Assembly: GCF_019393635.1 (NCBI RefSeq)
Contig: NC_057864.1
Location: 475,620,617 to 475,684,616, forward strand
DNA: 64,000 nt
Source: Dromiciops gliroides
Lineage: Eukaryota; Chordata; Mammalia; Microbiotheria; Microbiotheriidae
Direction of reading: 5' to 3'
The notes beneath the pieces were generated by a model. The model searched no databases. It saw nothing but the letters and a program-made list of their open reading frames with translations, and had not been told where the DNA came from. Position numbers and translations under genes: made by a program. Below are positions 22,781 through 34,880 of the stretch, one piece after another (the first letter of the stretch is position 1; the number at the start of each line of letters is the position of its first letter).

Positions 22781-23324
22781 AATGAAAGCATGCCGAGCTG
22801 TGAGCCAAGAGACTCAGGGCAGAGTCCTGTTGCAGCCAACAAATCACTGTGTGACCTCAAACAAGACTCACCCTATCTCTGGGCATCAGCTTCCCCTTTT
22901 CTAAAATGAAGGGATTGGATTTAGTGACCTCTAAGTCTTGTTTAGACAGTCTGTGTTCTATGATCTTGAACTGATCTGACGTTTCTTCTGCCCTAATCCT
23001 TTCCCTGTCCCCCATTCTCCATAAATCGATACAAAATGTCCTCATGCTTCTTCTGCAGTCTGTAGGTATCACAGTCTTGCTGCTGGTCTTTGGGGCTGCT
23101 AGGGGAAGGCAGTGGGAGCCAGTCAGCCCCAGACAAAATTGTGAAGTCTCTCTTTGGGACCTTCTCTTTCTGTGCCAGCCTCCTCCGCCCCTCTTATGCT
23201 TTCTGATAGCCAGGTACTCGTTGCCCCAGCAGGCCCTCTGGCTGCCCAGATCCCTCATTTGTAATATCCCCCAGGGCTGCTTTCATAGAACCCAGAGATA
23301 AAAGGCTCCAAGATGTCACCCTGT

Positions 23325-23620
23325 CCAGTGGTTCGTAACCAGGGACCCAAGGATCCCAAAGGCATCTGGGAGCAGATTTCAAGGGCTCTTTGACCTTGAT
23401 GGCATGTTTTGTTTTTTAGAATTTCAAGAGTAATTTTCAATATTTCAATATAATTGGTTTCTTTTGTAATATGATTGATCTTCTTTCAATATATTTGGGT
23501 TTTGTAACACCATGTATTTTATTTTATCAATTTAAGCCCCTTATTCTGAGAAGGGGTCCATAGACTTCACCAAACTTCTGCCAAAGGGGCCCACCCAGGA
23601 TACAAGAAAGAGCCCCGGGA
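23325..23620. repeat. unnamed old repeat with GGTTC-TAACC end
   Basis: It starts GTGGTTCGTAACCAGGGACC and ends near CTGAGAAGGGGTCCATAGAC. Related decayed pieces occur at 3005-3225, 32660-32985, 42955-43010 and 62628-62765. The short inverted end suggests an old DNA transposon, but I cannot name the family. Confidence 0.5.
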
Positions 23621-24659
23621 CTAGTCCAACATCCTTTTATGGAAGAGGGAAGTGACCCAGCACATTTACAGATGAGAAGGGGCAGAGCCAGGACTGGAAC
23701 CCAGAACTACTTGCTCCATAACCTGCATTCTTTCTGGATCATTGCTGCCTCCCACGTGGATGGTCCAACATTTCAGAATGCTCTCCCGCCTCCAACCCCC
23801 AAACTCCTTTAAGATCAGGAAATCCTTCTGATTAAATAACCCTTCAGCCAGTAGGTGTTTCTGTATTTTGTCTCTTGTCTCTTGACCTCCTGCAGCGCCC
23901 CCCCCGCCCCCCCCCCCAAGCTTCAGGCACTCCAGGATGCAGAGAAAGCATCTACACATGTTTTTTATTAGTTGGTTGTTTGGCATTAACTGGGCCTCCA
24001 AATGAGCCCAAGAATTACCTTTCCAGGGCAGTCAAGGGGGTCTCCTTTCTTCTTCTCCAGAAACAATTGGAGTCGTCACAACCCAGAAACTCCCAGCTGA
24101 CAATCTAGCCCGCTCTAAGTAATTTGGAAATGGAATACAACCTGGAATACAATCTTAAAATGGGCAGGCACAAATTGATGCATAAAATCTACTCAGGCAG
24201 GAAGCTAAGGAAGTGGTTGACACCTCCCTTTGGACAGCAGGAAGGCACTCACGGCATGGGTTGGGGTCAGGTGAGGCCGACACAAACCAGACCAAAATGA
24301 TGACCCATGAAATTTGCTTAAAGCCCTTTCTCATCCATTATCTCAACAAACCACATACCTTCAAGGTATCCAGGGCAGGTCTTATTAATCTTTTCACAGA
24401 AGTTACTTACCCCAAACTGGATGCCAAGAGAGGGCAGACAGTTTATTACTGGTAACAATGGAGGACAAAGTTCATGAGCCCACCCAGCCCCTTCAAGTCT
24501 TGTAAAGTAAAGACCCCAAGTTGATTTGTATGGACCACAATTGGTATGATGGGGGCAAAAATGAGTTGAAAGGAATTTCTACTCTCTAATTGAAAGAGTG
24601 AATTCAAGTAGCGTGAGATAGAAAAAAAGAGTTTACAGGACATACAACACAAGACCACA

Positions 24660-24835
24660 GACCACTGGAGCCGTTTGCCATTTCCTTCTCCAGCTCGTTT
24701 TACAGATGAGGAAATTGAGGCAAACAGGGTTAAGTGACTTGCCCAGGGTCACACAGCTAATTAGTGCCTGAGATTTAAACTCAGGAAGATGAGTCTTCCT
24801 GACTCCAAGCCCAGCATTCACTCCACTGTCCCAAC
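24660..24835 (-). mobile_element. MAR1-like SINE, inverted
   Basis: It contains GCCATTTCCTTCTCCAGCTC and a reversed CORE, next to a young SINE at 24857. Confidence 0.72.
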
Positions 24836-24856
24836 CCCCCACTACTATACATTTTG

Positions 24857-25024
24857 TTTTTTGGGGTTTTTTATTGTTGTTTTTTTTTAGTGAGGCAATT
24901 GGGGTTAAGTGCCTTGCCCAGGGTCACACAGCTAGTAAGTGTTAAGTGTCTGAGGCCAGATTTGAACTCAGGTTCTCCTGACTGCAGGGCCCGTGCTCTA
25001 TCCACTGCGCCATCTAGCTGCCCC
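24857..25024 (-). mobile_element. young SINE, inverted
   Basis: ACTACTATACATTTTG is duplicated on both sides (ends 24856; begins 25027). Confidence 0.9.
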
Positions 25025-25229
25025 CAACTACTATACATTTTGAAAAGCTATTCCCTATGCTTGGAATTCACTTCCTCCTCACCCCATCTCTGATTCTAAG
25101 AATTCTTCCTTCAAAGCTCCATTTTGGTGCCAACTCTGAACAAACTGAGTTGGAATGGAATGGGAAGAAGAGAATAGGAATGGAAATTCAAGGGAAATAA
25201 GAAGATATTGTCAGACAACATTTAACTAT

Positions 25230-25560
25230 CCTCCCTGAGTTCAGTTTTCTAGGACCAGACAAACCACATCTCAGGGCACAGGAAAAACCAAAACTGGCTA
25301 ATATGATGACTGAACGAGGAACCACATGACTAGAGAAGGGCCAATGCCCCAGTTATTAAAAAGAGGAAGAGAACAGAAACTTCACACTAACAACCAGTGA
25401 ACTTTTACATTGATTCCACGGGAAAACAATCCTCAGACATTTTTAAAGGGATGCTTTGTGAGCAGTTAGAAAGGGAAGTAGTGATCATCAGAAGTCAGTG
25501 TTGCTTCATCAAGTTCAGGGAATACATGACTAATCACACTTCCTTTTCTGAAAGGCTAAC
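25230..25560 (+). mobile_element. CR1/L3-type LINE fragment
   Basis: GTGATCATCAGAAGTCAGTG then TTGCTTCATCAAGTTCAGGG resembles the Q-H-G-F-I-K segment of CR1/L3 reverse transcriptases. It is strongly decayed. A related piece occurs at 53790-53850. Confidence 0.45.
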
Positions 25561-26156
25561 TAGATTGAAGATGGAGGGTTCCTGGCCTAGCAGATGGAAC
25601 GCTAAGCTAGAAGGCAGGAAGGCACAGGCTCACATCCCACTTCTGACACCTAAAAGCCGGGTGACCCTGAGAAAGATACCTAATTTCTATGTGTCTTGGC
25701 AACTCTCTGAGATTATAATTTGAGTCAACAGAGCACGTTTCTGCAGCAGGAGTGCTTCAAACTGAAGAATCATATTCTTCACCAATTTGCACAACTAGAC
25801 TGATATCACGGGAATTCTATTGATGCAGTTTAGATATTGAGGGTAATCAAGGGAACTCCCTGATCCATTGGACTAGGGAACTTGCCTGTACCCTGGCCCT
25901 TTCTGGTGGGCACCATGCTTTTTAGCAAAGTAAACTACAGACCATTTGAGCAGAAGGAGATATTAGATAAGGAATTCGGGAAACAGCTCATAAACCTAGT
26001 GTAGGAGGAAGATCTTGTAGTTGTGGGAACAGTTTCAACTCTCTGGGCATCATGCTGTCAGAGCAATTGATAAATCTGCGATTTCCCCTGACCGACGATT
26101 TCATTCTTCAAAAGAAGGAGTGACAGAAGAAAAAAGGAGTGGCAAAAGGAAACCCA

Positions 26157-26298
26157 GGGGGCAGCTAGATAGTGCAGTGGATAAAGCACAGATCCTGGAT
26201 TCAGGAGGACCTGAGTTCAAATCCAGCCTCAGACACTTGACACTTACTAGCCGTGTGACCCTGGGCAAGTCACTTAACCCTCTTTGCCCCCTCAAAAA
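26157..26298 (+). mobile_element. young SINE
   Basis: AAAGGAAACCCA is duplicated at 26145-26156 and 26299-26310. Confidence 0.92.
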
Positions 26299-26349
26299 AA
26301 AGGAAACCCAACTTTGGAAATGACTCTAACAAGAAGGTTTGCTACTGAA

Positions 26350-26610
26350 GCATGGAAGGGAATAAGCATTTATTAAGCACCTGCTGTATGCCAGACACTG
26401 TTCTAAGTGCTTTACAAATATCTAATTTCATCCCCACAACGACCCTGTGAAGGAGGTGTTATTATGATCCCTACTTTAAAGTTGTGGAAATGGAGGCAAA
26501 CAGGGGAAAAGTGTTACACAGCTAGGAAACATCTGAGAGTGGATTTGAACTCAAGTCTTCTTGACCCTGGGTTCAGTGCTCTATCCATTGAGCCACCTAG
26601 CTATTCAGTA
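26350..26610 (-). mobile_element. older CORE-SINE, inverted
   Basis: It runs from AAGCATTTATTAAGCACCTG to CTATCCATTGAGCCACCTAG and is close to full length. Confidence 0.78.
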
Positions 26611-26929
26611 GAAATGAGAGGAGCTAGGTGACAAGTAACCACTTCTACCACTGATACATGACTGGGGCGGGGAGCCAAGAATGGCCCTGCGCACCTCCCA
26701 GATTCAGACTGAGCAGATGTCCAAGGCTTCAGAGAAAGGAGAGCTGGGGACTCATATTGTGCAAATGAAGTCGACCCACAAAACAGAGCTGGGATTCAAA
26801 TTCTGGCTGTCTGGCTCCAAATGAGGTGCATTTCCCACTACATCACTGGCTATGTGGCCTCAATGGATTGGACCCAGTGGTCCCTAAAGTCCCTTCAGTT
26901 CTAAATCTTATGATTCTGTGTTAGATAGA

Positions 26930-27185
26930 CCAGGCCAAGGCTGAAGACGTACCAGCCAGAAGCAGGAAGACATGAGTTCAAATCTGGCTTCAGGCACTTA
27001 ATAGTTGTGTGATCCTGGGCAAGTCACTTGACTTTTGACTGCCTTAGTTTCCTCAATTATAAAATAGGGATAATAGTACCTACCTCCTGGGGTTGTTTTG
27101 AGGACCAAATGAGATGATATTCATAAAGTGCTTAGCATACACAGTGTCTGGTGCATAGTAGGGGCGTTTAATAAATGCTTGTTTC
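26930..27185 (+). mobile_element. older CORE-SINE
   Basis: It contains GACATGAGTTCAAATCTGGC, a CORE and an end with GTGCATAGTAGGGGCGTTTA. Confidence 0.75.
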
Positions 27186-28541
27186 TTCCTTTCATACTCT
27201 GAGGTGTTCATCTGGGTATTATGACTTGAAAAACTTGAGGGCAGCTCCAATCTACACTCCAGGTACCACCTTCTTCAAGTCTATCAAGCCCTTTTTAGTT
27301 CTAGATCTGTCAACCCAAAGGAATAGGCCCTAATAGGGGGAACACAGGCACTAGGGAGTGAGAGTTTTGTGGGAAAAGGAGCTTGCCTTTCTTACCTTTC
27401 TATTTGGATCTTCGGTGCTGGGCACACTGTGTGGCGCCTAGTAGGTACCTAATCAATGCTTTCCTGTTCCACTCCATTCAAATATACAGGTGACCTCCTA
27501 CTCTGCTAATTGCCAAGGCTGGCTCTGATAAGTAAAAACCCTGTGCCCTACTTGCCCAGCCACCAGAAAACAGCTGAGTTCCTTGGGCCTCCCAAGACTT
27601 CCTGTCTTAGCCCCTTCTCCTGGCACCCTTGGAAGAATCGAGTGAGTCAGAAGGTGGCCCTGTAGAACAGGCATAACATCTGGGAGGGCTGAGTAACTCA
27701 TGGAGGAACATTCAAGTCAGCCTGTGTAGTTTTTCCAAGTTAAATTTAGGCTAAAACAAAAGCAGTGTTTGTTATACTGCCAGCCCCTTTACTCATCTTT
27801 GAATCTTCCACAGAAGGAGCCTAATAAATGTTTGGCCAATGATGAATCACTTTTTCTAGAGATTTGAAGGCAAGGCAGAAGGGAGGGGGAAGGCTGTTGA
27901 GACTGTCATAACCTAAGATTGTACACCTGATGTGGGCCATCTCTTCTCATCCTAACCTTTTACAGAGGAAGAAACTGAGGCCTATGGGAAATTAAATGAC
28001 TTTTTCAAGGTTACACAGGTAAGAAGCAAGTCAGAATTTGAACCCAGGTCCCCTGATCCCAAGTCAATTGATCAACATTATGCCTTGTTGCCTCTCCATG
28101 TCAAATCATCTAGTGTGTGCTTCCTCTCCTCTCCTCTCCTCTCTTCTCCTTTTCCCTCCCTTTCTCTCCTCTCCTCTTTTCTCTTCCCCTCTCTCTCTCC
28201 CCCTCCCGCATTCAATCAAGTCTTTCTATCCTTGTGGAAAGGACGATGACATGGATGATGGAGACACAATAGTATATAATTAGGTGTATTTGAAGCTGGG
28301 TGAATGACTGCATTCAAATTATGTTTATCCATGGTGCCTGCTTCCCCACAGCCTCTCCAGCGATTGCCATCTTTCCTTTTTTATAATATGTATCAATCTG
28401 ACAGGTATAAAGTAGAACCTCAGAGTTGCTTTAAATTGTGTTTTTCTAATTATCAATGATTTTTTCCCTATCTATTTATTAGCTCCATCCCCTCTGCCTA
28501 CAAACATGTTCAGATCTGCCCTGGCCTTAGAAAACTCCCCA

Positions 28542-28706
28542 CTTGGGAGCAGCTAGGTGGTGCAATGGATAAAGCACTGGCCTTGGATTCAGGAGGACCT
28601 GAGTTCAAACCCAGCCTCAGACACTTGACACTTAACTAGCTGTGTGACCCTGGGCAAGTCACTTAACCCTCATTGCCCTGCAAAAAACAACAACAACAAC
28701 AACAAA
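28542..28706 (+). mobile_element. young SINE
   Basis: AGAAAACTCCCCA is duplicated at 28529-28541 and 28707-28719. The tail is (CAA)n. Confidence 0.92.
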
Positions 28707-29916
28707 AGAAAACTCCCCAGTTGTTCTGCTATTTCCTCACGTTACCGTCTTGTTTGTCACTGCCCTCTCACTGCTGAACCAACAGAAAGTTTAGCCCACC
28801 TTAGCTGCCTGTGCTTCTGAACCCACCATTTGACCCTTGAAACCCTTGTAAATTGCTGAATTAAATTGCTAAGCCTTAATTTCTTTGTCTGCTAAATGGG
28901 AGTATAAATAAAACCTATTTCACAAGGTGGTTGTAAGGGTCAAAGGAGCCGCTCCACATAAAGCACTTTAAATGTTATAGAAATGGCTAGCTGCTATAAT
29001 TAACATTATTATAATTGAGAATTCATTGTGATGAATGTTCATTAATAAAAATATGTTGCATTGAGAGCATGCCCAGGGAAGGCCGCCTGAACTTTCTCCT
29101 TCCTGGTGTCTGGCATAGCCTCTCCCTGGGGAAGCAGTGCCCAGACGTAAGGTGGCCTCTTTTTTTGGGAGAGCGAGAAGCCCGTGTGGCCAGTGAACAC
29201 ATGGAACTCTGAGGCCACGTGGGCGTTTACAGAAGCTGGTTCTCTCGGCTCTGCCCCTTCCAAATGTGGCTTGTAGGGCCCCTCAAAGTAGGCCTGTGGT
29301 TTGGAAGGCCTTTCTTATGATCTGCACGAGCACGAGCCTGCTGTGTTTGCTTCTTAGAATTTCATAAGCAGTGCCAACCTTCCTCCCTGGGGAACGTAAC
29401 CGAGTCACCGCTGCTTGCTAGAGAAGCTATCCGGGCATAGACCTTGGTACATGACTCTACAAAGAACTAAGGCCTTTTCCTCCTGGCTGGGGTCTTTATT
29501 TTCCCTCCTCCGTAGAATCTGGCTCCCAACCTCATCGCTCAACCCAAAGAGCCCTCTCAAAAACAAACAAACAACAGCAACAACAACACAAGAGCTCTCT
29601 TCCTCTTTGCTGCTGGCTTGAACGGCTTTTTCTCCGTCCTCAGCCTCCCAGACAGATGTCTCTGCAGGGTTTTCAGCTGCCCAGCCTCCTGGACACTCTC
29701 TTCACTAGGTCTGCATGACACTGCTCTCTCCTGCTTCTCCTCTTAACTGTCTGCTGCTCCTTCTGGGTCCATTCTGCACATTCTCTACCCATATCACTCC
29801 TACCAGAAATGAATGTCTCCCAAGGCTCTGTCCTGGTCTCTCTTTGTTTTTTCTCCACGCTCTTTCACTTGGCGATCAATTATGATCTCTCTTGTAAATT
29901 AGAAATCAGAGATCTC

Positions 29917-30208
29917 ACCAGAAGAACATTGTACACAGTATCATCAACATTGTGTGTTGACCTACTGTGATGGCCTATAGTCTTCTCACCAATGCAATGG
30001 TACAGAAGAGTTCCAGGGAACTCATGATGGAAGAGGATCTCCAAATCCAAGAAAAAAAAAAAAAAGAACTGTGGAGTATAGATGCTGAATGAACCATACT
30101 ATTTCTTTTGTTTTTGGTGCTGTTGTTTTTCTATTTTGAGGTTTTTCCTCATTGCTCGGATTTTTCTCTTATAACATGACTAATGCAGAAATAGGATTAA
30201 TGTTATTT

Positions 30209-30244
<36 letters not shown>

Positions 30245-30400
30245 AAACCTATATCAGATTACCTGCTGTCTAGGGGAAGGGGGAGAGAGGGGAGGGAGGG
30301 GAAAAAATCTGAAATTGGAAAGCTTGTATAAACAAAAGTTGAGAACTATCTTTACATGTAATAGGAAAAAAATAAATAAAATGCTTTATTAAAAAAAAAA
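29917..30400 (+). mobile_element. marsupial retroposon 3' end with A-rich tail
   Basis: The element starts ACCAGAAGAACATTGTACAC and ends in an A-rich tail after TAGGGGAAGGGGGAGAGAGG and GAACTATCTTTACATGTAAT. It has an internal AT tract (30210-30243). I recognise the text as a common marsupial interspersed repeat but do not know its formal name. Confidence 0.55.
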
Positions 30401-30402
30401 GA

Positions 30403-30548
30403 GGGGGAAGCTAGATGGCGCAGTGGATAGAGCACAGGCCCTGGATTCAGGAGGACCTGAGTTCAAATCTGACCTCAGACACTTAACACTTACTAGCTGT
30501 GTGACCCTGGGCAAGTCACTTAATCCCAATTGCCTCACTAAAAAAAAA
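30403..30548 (+). mobile_element. young SINE in the tail of another retroposon
   Basis: It follows the A-rich end of the 29917-30400 element directly. Head GGGGGAAGCTAGATGGCGCA. Confidence 0.88.
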
Positions 30549-30570
30549 AATCAGAGATCTCTCTTGTTCA

Positions 30571-30675
30571 GTTATCTCTCTTGCAAATTAGAAATCAGAG
30601 ATCTCACTGGTTCAGTTATTATCTCTCTTGCAAATTAGAAATTAGAGATCTCTCTTGTTCAATTATTATCTCTCT
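30571..30675. repeat. 44-47-bp tandem repeat
   Basis: Units at 30571-30614 and 30615-30661 share TCTCTCTTGCAAATTAGAAA. A further unit lies across the insertion at 29876-29916. Confidence 0.8.
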
Positions 30676-32149
30676 CCAATGATCTGCATGTCCAGCCCTG
30701 GTCTCTCTGCTGAACTACAATTGTTTGGTTTGGGGATTGCTTGAACAGGATGTCATATGGGCCTTGCTAAGTCAAGATGTTCATAACAGAACACATTATT
30801 CCGGCCCCTCCCCCACCAAAGCCTTCCTCCTTCCAAAAACTTCCTATTTCTAGTATCTACCCATCCTCCCAGTCACCCACGCTGTCATCCTCGACTTCTC
30901 ACTCTGACTTGCTCAAGGATCCAATCTGTTGCCAAATCTGTTATTTCTACACCCATAACAACTCTCTTCTACACCCCTTTCTCTTGACTCATACAACTAC
31001 AACCCTATTTCAGGCCTTTATCACTTTTCACCTGGACTACTGCAATAAACTTTCTGTTGGCCATCCTAGCTCAAGTCTCTCCCCATCCAAATCCATCTTC
31101 CATTTGGCCACCATAATAATTTGGCAAAACATGGTGGTTTTCGTAAAACGTTGGTGTGACCACACCACCCCCAGCTCAGTGAGCCCCAGGGGCTCCTGCT
31201 ACCTCCAGAATCAGTTTGGAATTTAAAGTCCTTCATCCCTTTGTCCCTTTCTAGTCTCCGTGTGCTCTGCTCTAAGATCTGGCTAAGCTGGTCTAATGGT
31301 TCCTCTAACACAACGCTCATCTCCCACCTCCATGCCTTTGCATTGGCTATGCTCCATGCCTAGAAGGCTCTGCCTGCATTTCCACCTCTTAAATCCCCCA
31401 TCTTCCTTCAACACTCAGTTCCTGAAGAAGGTCTTTTCTGTCCCCCCACACAGCCTCCCATAAGAATGTAAGTTTCTTGAAGGCAGGACCTGGTGTTCTG
31501 GGCTTTTTTGCCTTTCTTTGCATCCCCAGGGCCTGGCACGGTGCCTGGCCCATAGTAAGACTTCCCCTGGACAAACTGAAAGTTGGCTTTGGGGCCTCGG
31601 CCCTCTCCTATCACTTCATTCTGTGCTCAGCACTCACTCATCTTTAGCTCCTCCGAGGCCTTGGATGACTGCTGAGAGATCTCTTTCAGGCACTTCAGTC
31701 CTTTGCACGACCTTTCTCCCTTTCCCTCTCCCCGAGTTACCCCATAATCATTCACATGGCCCAATAACCATTCATTTGGAGAGGCGTTGGCTGCCCAGCC
31801 TAGGCACTCATGCGGAGAGAGCCCTCAGCTGCAGTGTTTGGTGCATGCAGTAAGGAGGCCTCTGTTTGAAATACCCCATGGAGAGAATTGGGGGGTTTAC
31901 AAATTCTCTAGAGAAGGGCTATGCAAAACAGAGGTGAAGAGGGGTGGGGGCGGTCTCTCTGCTTGGGGTTGTAGAGGAGGGGGCCAGGACTTAGATGGGG
32001 GGAGCGGGCTTTATCTGAATAGGGAGGAGGAGGAGGGAATCTGGAATCCCATAGCCCTGGAAGCCCTGGGCCTGCAGGATGCCCATCCCAGGGAGGGGAG
32101 GGGTAGGGAGAAGGCCTAGAGAAAAAAGCGGGCAAGGCGAGAAGGCGGG

Positions 32150-32240
32150 CCCGCCTGACAAGTTAGTTCCCCTGGGAAGCCAAAATAGCAGAAAGGGAAG
32201 TGGGCAGTTTTTGTATGAGCTAATTTAACAGAGAGGTCAA
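32150..32240. promoter_or_regulatory. possible ETS/PU.1 site in a repeat-free GC-rich block
   Basis: 32190-32204 reads AGAAAGGGAAGTGGG, close to the PU.1 consensus, in a block containing GGCGGGCCCGCC nearby. LAT2 is a B-cell and myeloid gene, so a PU.1 element upstream would make sense. This rests on a motif match only. Confidence 0.2.
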
Positions 32241-32714
32241 GAAAGCCCAGGGCTGGAGGCAGGGCAGGGCTCAGCCTCCAGGTTGGGGAGGGGCCAACAC
32301 CTGCATCAGCCAGGCAGAATGCTTCAGCATCAGAGCCAGAAGGCCTCTAATCTAGTGCAAATGCTTCATTTTACAGAGAGGGAAACTGAGGACGGATCAA
32401 GATCATCCAGGTAGAAATAGTCAGGACCAGAACCCAGGTCTCTCACCCCCCAGTCCAATATTTTTTTTCTACTATATCTTGCAACCCCCCGAATTTGTTC
32501 CTTTTAAATGCCGACACCTTAAAATAAAGCAAGTCCTCCCTGACAGGTCCCATCAAAAGCTTTTGAAGTAGTAATTCTACCCCACTGGCCTTACAAATGG
32601 GTGGAGCAGCCTCCCCTCCCAAGGTCTCATGGACAGTCCCAGTGGTTCAAGGCTTCCTAGCCTGAGATGCATACACTTGCTTTTCTCCTCCCCATATTTT
32701 GATAACTTTATTTC

Positions 32715-32878
32715 TTTATTTCTTTTTTTTCTTTTTCTTTTTAGTGAGACAATTGGGGTTAAGTGACTTGCCCAGGGTCACACAGCTAGTAAGTGTTTAG
32801 TGTCTGAGGCCAGATTTGAACTCAGGTCCTCCTGACTCCAGGGCCGGTGCTCTATCCACTGTGCCACCTAGCTGCCCC
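32715..32878 (-). mobile_element. young SINE, inverted
   Basis: ACTTTATTTC is duplicated at 32705-32714 and 32879-32888. It splits a 'GGTTCTTAACC' element. Confidence 0.9.
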
Positions 32879-33119
32879 ACTTTATTTCAATCTAATGGGT
32901 TTCCTTTGTCATCCTGGGTATTTTATGTATTGAAACATGATTCTTAGAAGGGGCCTGTTGTCCCCAAAGTGAAGAACCCCTGTGCCCTCGTGGGTTTGAC
33001 CCCTCACAAAGTCTGTGGGGTCTATGGCTGGGGTGATTCACTCAAGCCAGCAGACCCCCCTCAGTGCAGACATAGCCAGCCATGGAATAGCAGGTGCAGG
33101 GGCCTGGGAAGCCAAGGCT

Positions 33120-33540
33120 TCATACGCTTGGATCCTTGCTTTAAGGAAAATCACTTTAGAGGCTGGATGGAGGATGCGCTGGAGTGGGAGAGATGTGAGG
33201 TAGGAAGACCCCCGCCCCCACAGCTATTACAATGGTCCAGACATGAGGTGATGAGGGTCTGCACCAGAGGAGAAGAGGGGGTCTATTTGGGAGATGTTGC
33301 CAAGGCGAGATTGGCAGACCTCGGCCACAGCTTGGATATGGGGGGCGAGAGATAGTGAGGAGAACAGGACAAAGCCAGGCTTGTGAGCCTGGGGGACTGG
33401 GAGGAGGAGGTGAGAGGGTTTAGGGGGAAAGACAAATTCCATTTCGGACTTCATGAGTTTCTCATGAGCATCCAGTTCCAGATGTCGGAATGACACTTGG
33501 AGATGCAAGATTAGAGGTTAGCAGAGATCGGGGCAGGAAA
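33120..33540 (-). mobile_element. inverted L2-type LINE fragment
   Basis: The plus strand reads the complement of the L2 ORF2 region (AAGGAAAATCACTTTAGAGG, GGTCCAGACATGAGGTGATG). Together with the next entry it forms two L2 pieces in opposite orientation 100 bp apart. Confidence 0.65.
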
Positions 33541-33639
33541 GGTGGATTTGAAGACCCTGCCTTTGGGGGAATCTCACAAAGAGAGTGAGCCATGGCTTGG
33601 CCAAAAGTGGGGCCTCTTCCAAAGTCTTTAGAACCAGCC

Positions 33640-34060
33640 CCCTGTGGCCTTTCCAGTCTTCTTATTCTCTGACACCTGCTCTTGGATTCAGTGACCCCAG
33701 CCTCCCAGCTATGCCACAAACAAGACCCTCCAACTCTTGGCTCTGGGGATTTTTTCTGTCTGGCCCCCATTCTTCAACGCTCTCTCTCCTTCCCTCCTAC
33801 GGACCTACCTCCCTGGCTTCCTCTAAGTCCCATCTAAAATCCCACCTTCTAGAGGAAGCCTTTCCCAAGGCCTCTTAATGCTTAAAAAAAGCGTCTTCTC
33901 TCTAGGAGTCATCTCCTATTTAATCCTGTGTGCTTTCTTTAACAGACAGCGCTCTTTTCTTCCATCCTGTATACAGCTGTGGATTTGTTGGCCCCTTCGG
34001 GGCAGGGCCTGTCTTTTGCCTCTTTTTGTATCCCCGTTTATTGAGTGATTGATCCCAAGC
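33640..34060 (+). mobile_element. L2-type LINE 3' end
   Basis: It contains the recurring text CAGTGACCCCAGCCTCCCAG and CCCACCTTCTAGAGGAAGCC, ending in the usual 'gggcagggcctgtcttttgcc' block. Confidence 0.7.
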
Positions 34061-34654
34061 AAGCCTTATGGTACAATTCCACGGATACACGTCGTTTTCA
34101 ATACTTTGGTGATGTGAGCGCCTGAGCACTAACTCCTCACAGAGAAGCAGATTGCACTCCCTTCCACAGCTGAGAGGCTGGTGCTCTGCAGGCCTCTCAC
34201 CATCTATCCAGGCTGGACCTCAGCTGACCGAGCCTGACTTCCAAACCTTTGGGCTTTAGTGGGAACTGACAGGGCCTCGGTGCCATAGTGAGGAGTTGGA
34301 GGGAAGAAGGGAGGGAGGCATCAGAGGTAACCAGAAGTCCTGGGTTCGAAATCTAGCACCGTACCACTTACTATCAGTTGCTAGGTCACTTCCTGTCTTT
34401 GGGCCTCTGCTTCCTGCTCTGAAAAATGAAGGGGTTGGATAGATGGGCCTCTGAGGTCTCTTCCACCTCCAGTGTCTAACAGGTACCTTATTCACTAATG
34501 CTGTCTGTCAGCAGATTATAGATTCAGTCAACTCAGCAAACATTTATTAAGTACCTACTGTGTACTGGGCTCAAAGGCTTCAAAGAAAAGCCCCCTTCCC
34601 CCCAAAAATCCCCCAAACCACAGAGCTGGAAAGGACTTTAGAGGCCATCTGGTA

Positions 34655-34880
34655 GGGCAGCTAAGTGGCGCAGTGGAGAAAATGCTAGGCTTGCAGTTAG
34701 AAAGCTCTGAGTTCAAATTCAGCTTCAGACACTTAACTAGTTGTGTGACCCTTAGATAAGTCACTTCACCCTCAATGAGGAAAATTAGCTGGAGAAGGAA
34801 ATGGCAGAGTGCTCCAGTACCTTTGCCCAGAGAACCCCAAAGGGGGTCATGGAGTGTTGGACATGAATAAACAATGGTCC
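34655..34880 (+). mobile_element. MAR1-like SINE, complete
   Basis: It has a tRNA-like head (GCAGCTAAGTGGCGCAGTGG), GGAGAAGGAAATGGCAGAGT and CCCAAAGGGGGTCATGGAGT. A tail-only piece of the same family lies at 35210-35265. Confidence 0.8.

Larger units (their letters stand above)
29640..31590 (+). mobile_element. L2-type LINE copy with a composite insertion
   Basis: It begins with ORF2-like text (TGTCTCCCAAGGCTCTGTCC) and continues after 30660 with CATCCTCCCAGTCACCCACG, ending GGCACGGTGCCTGGCCCATA. About 630 bp of other retroposons is inserted at 29917-30548. Frames are broken. Confidence 0.7.
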
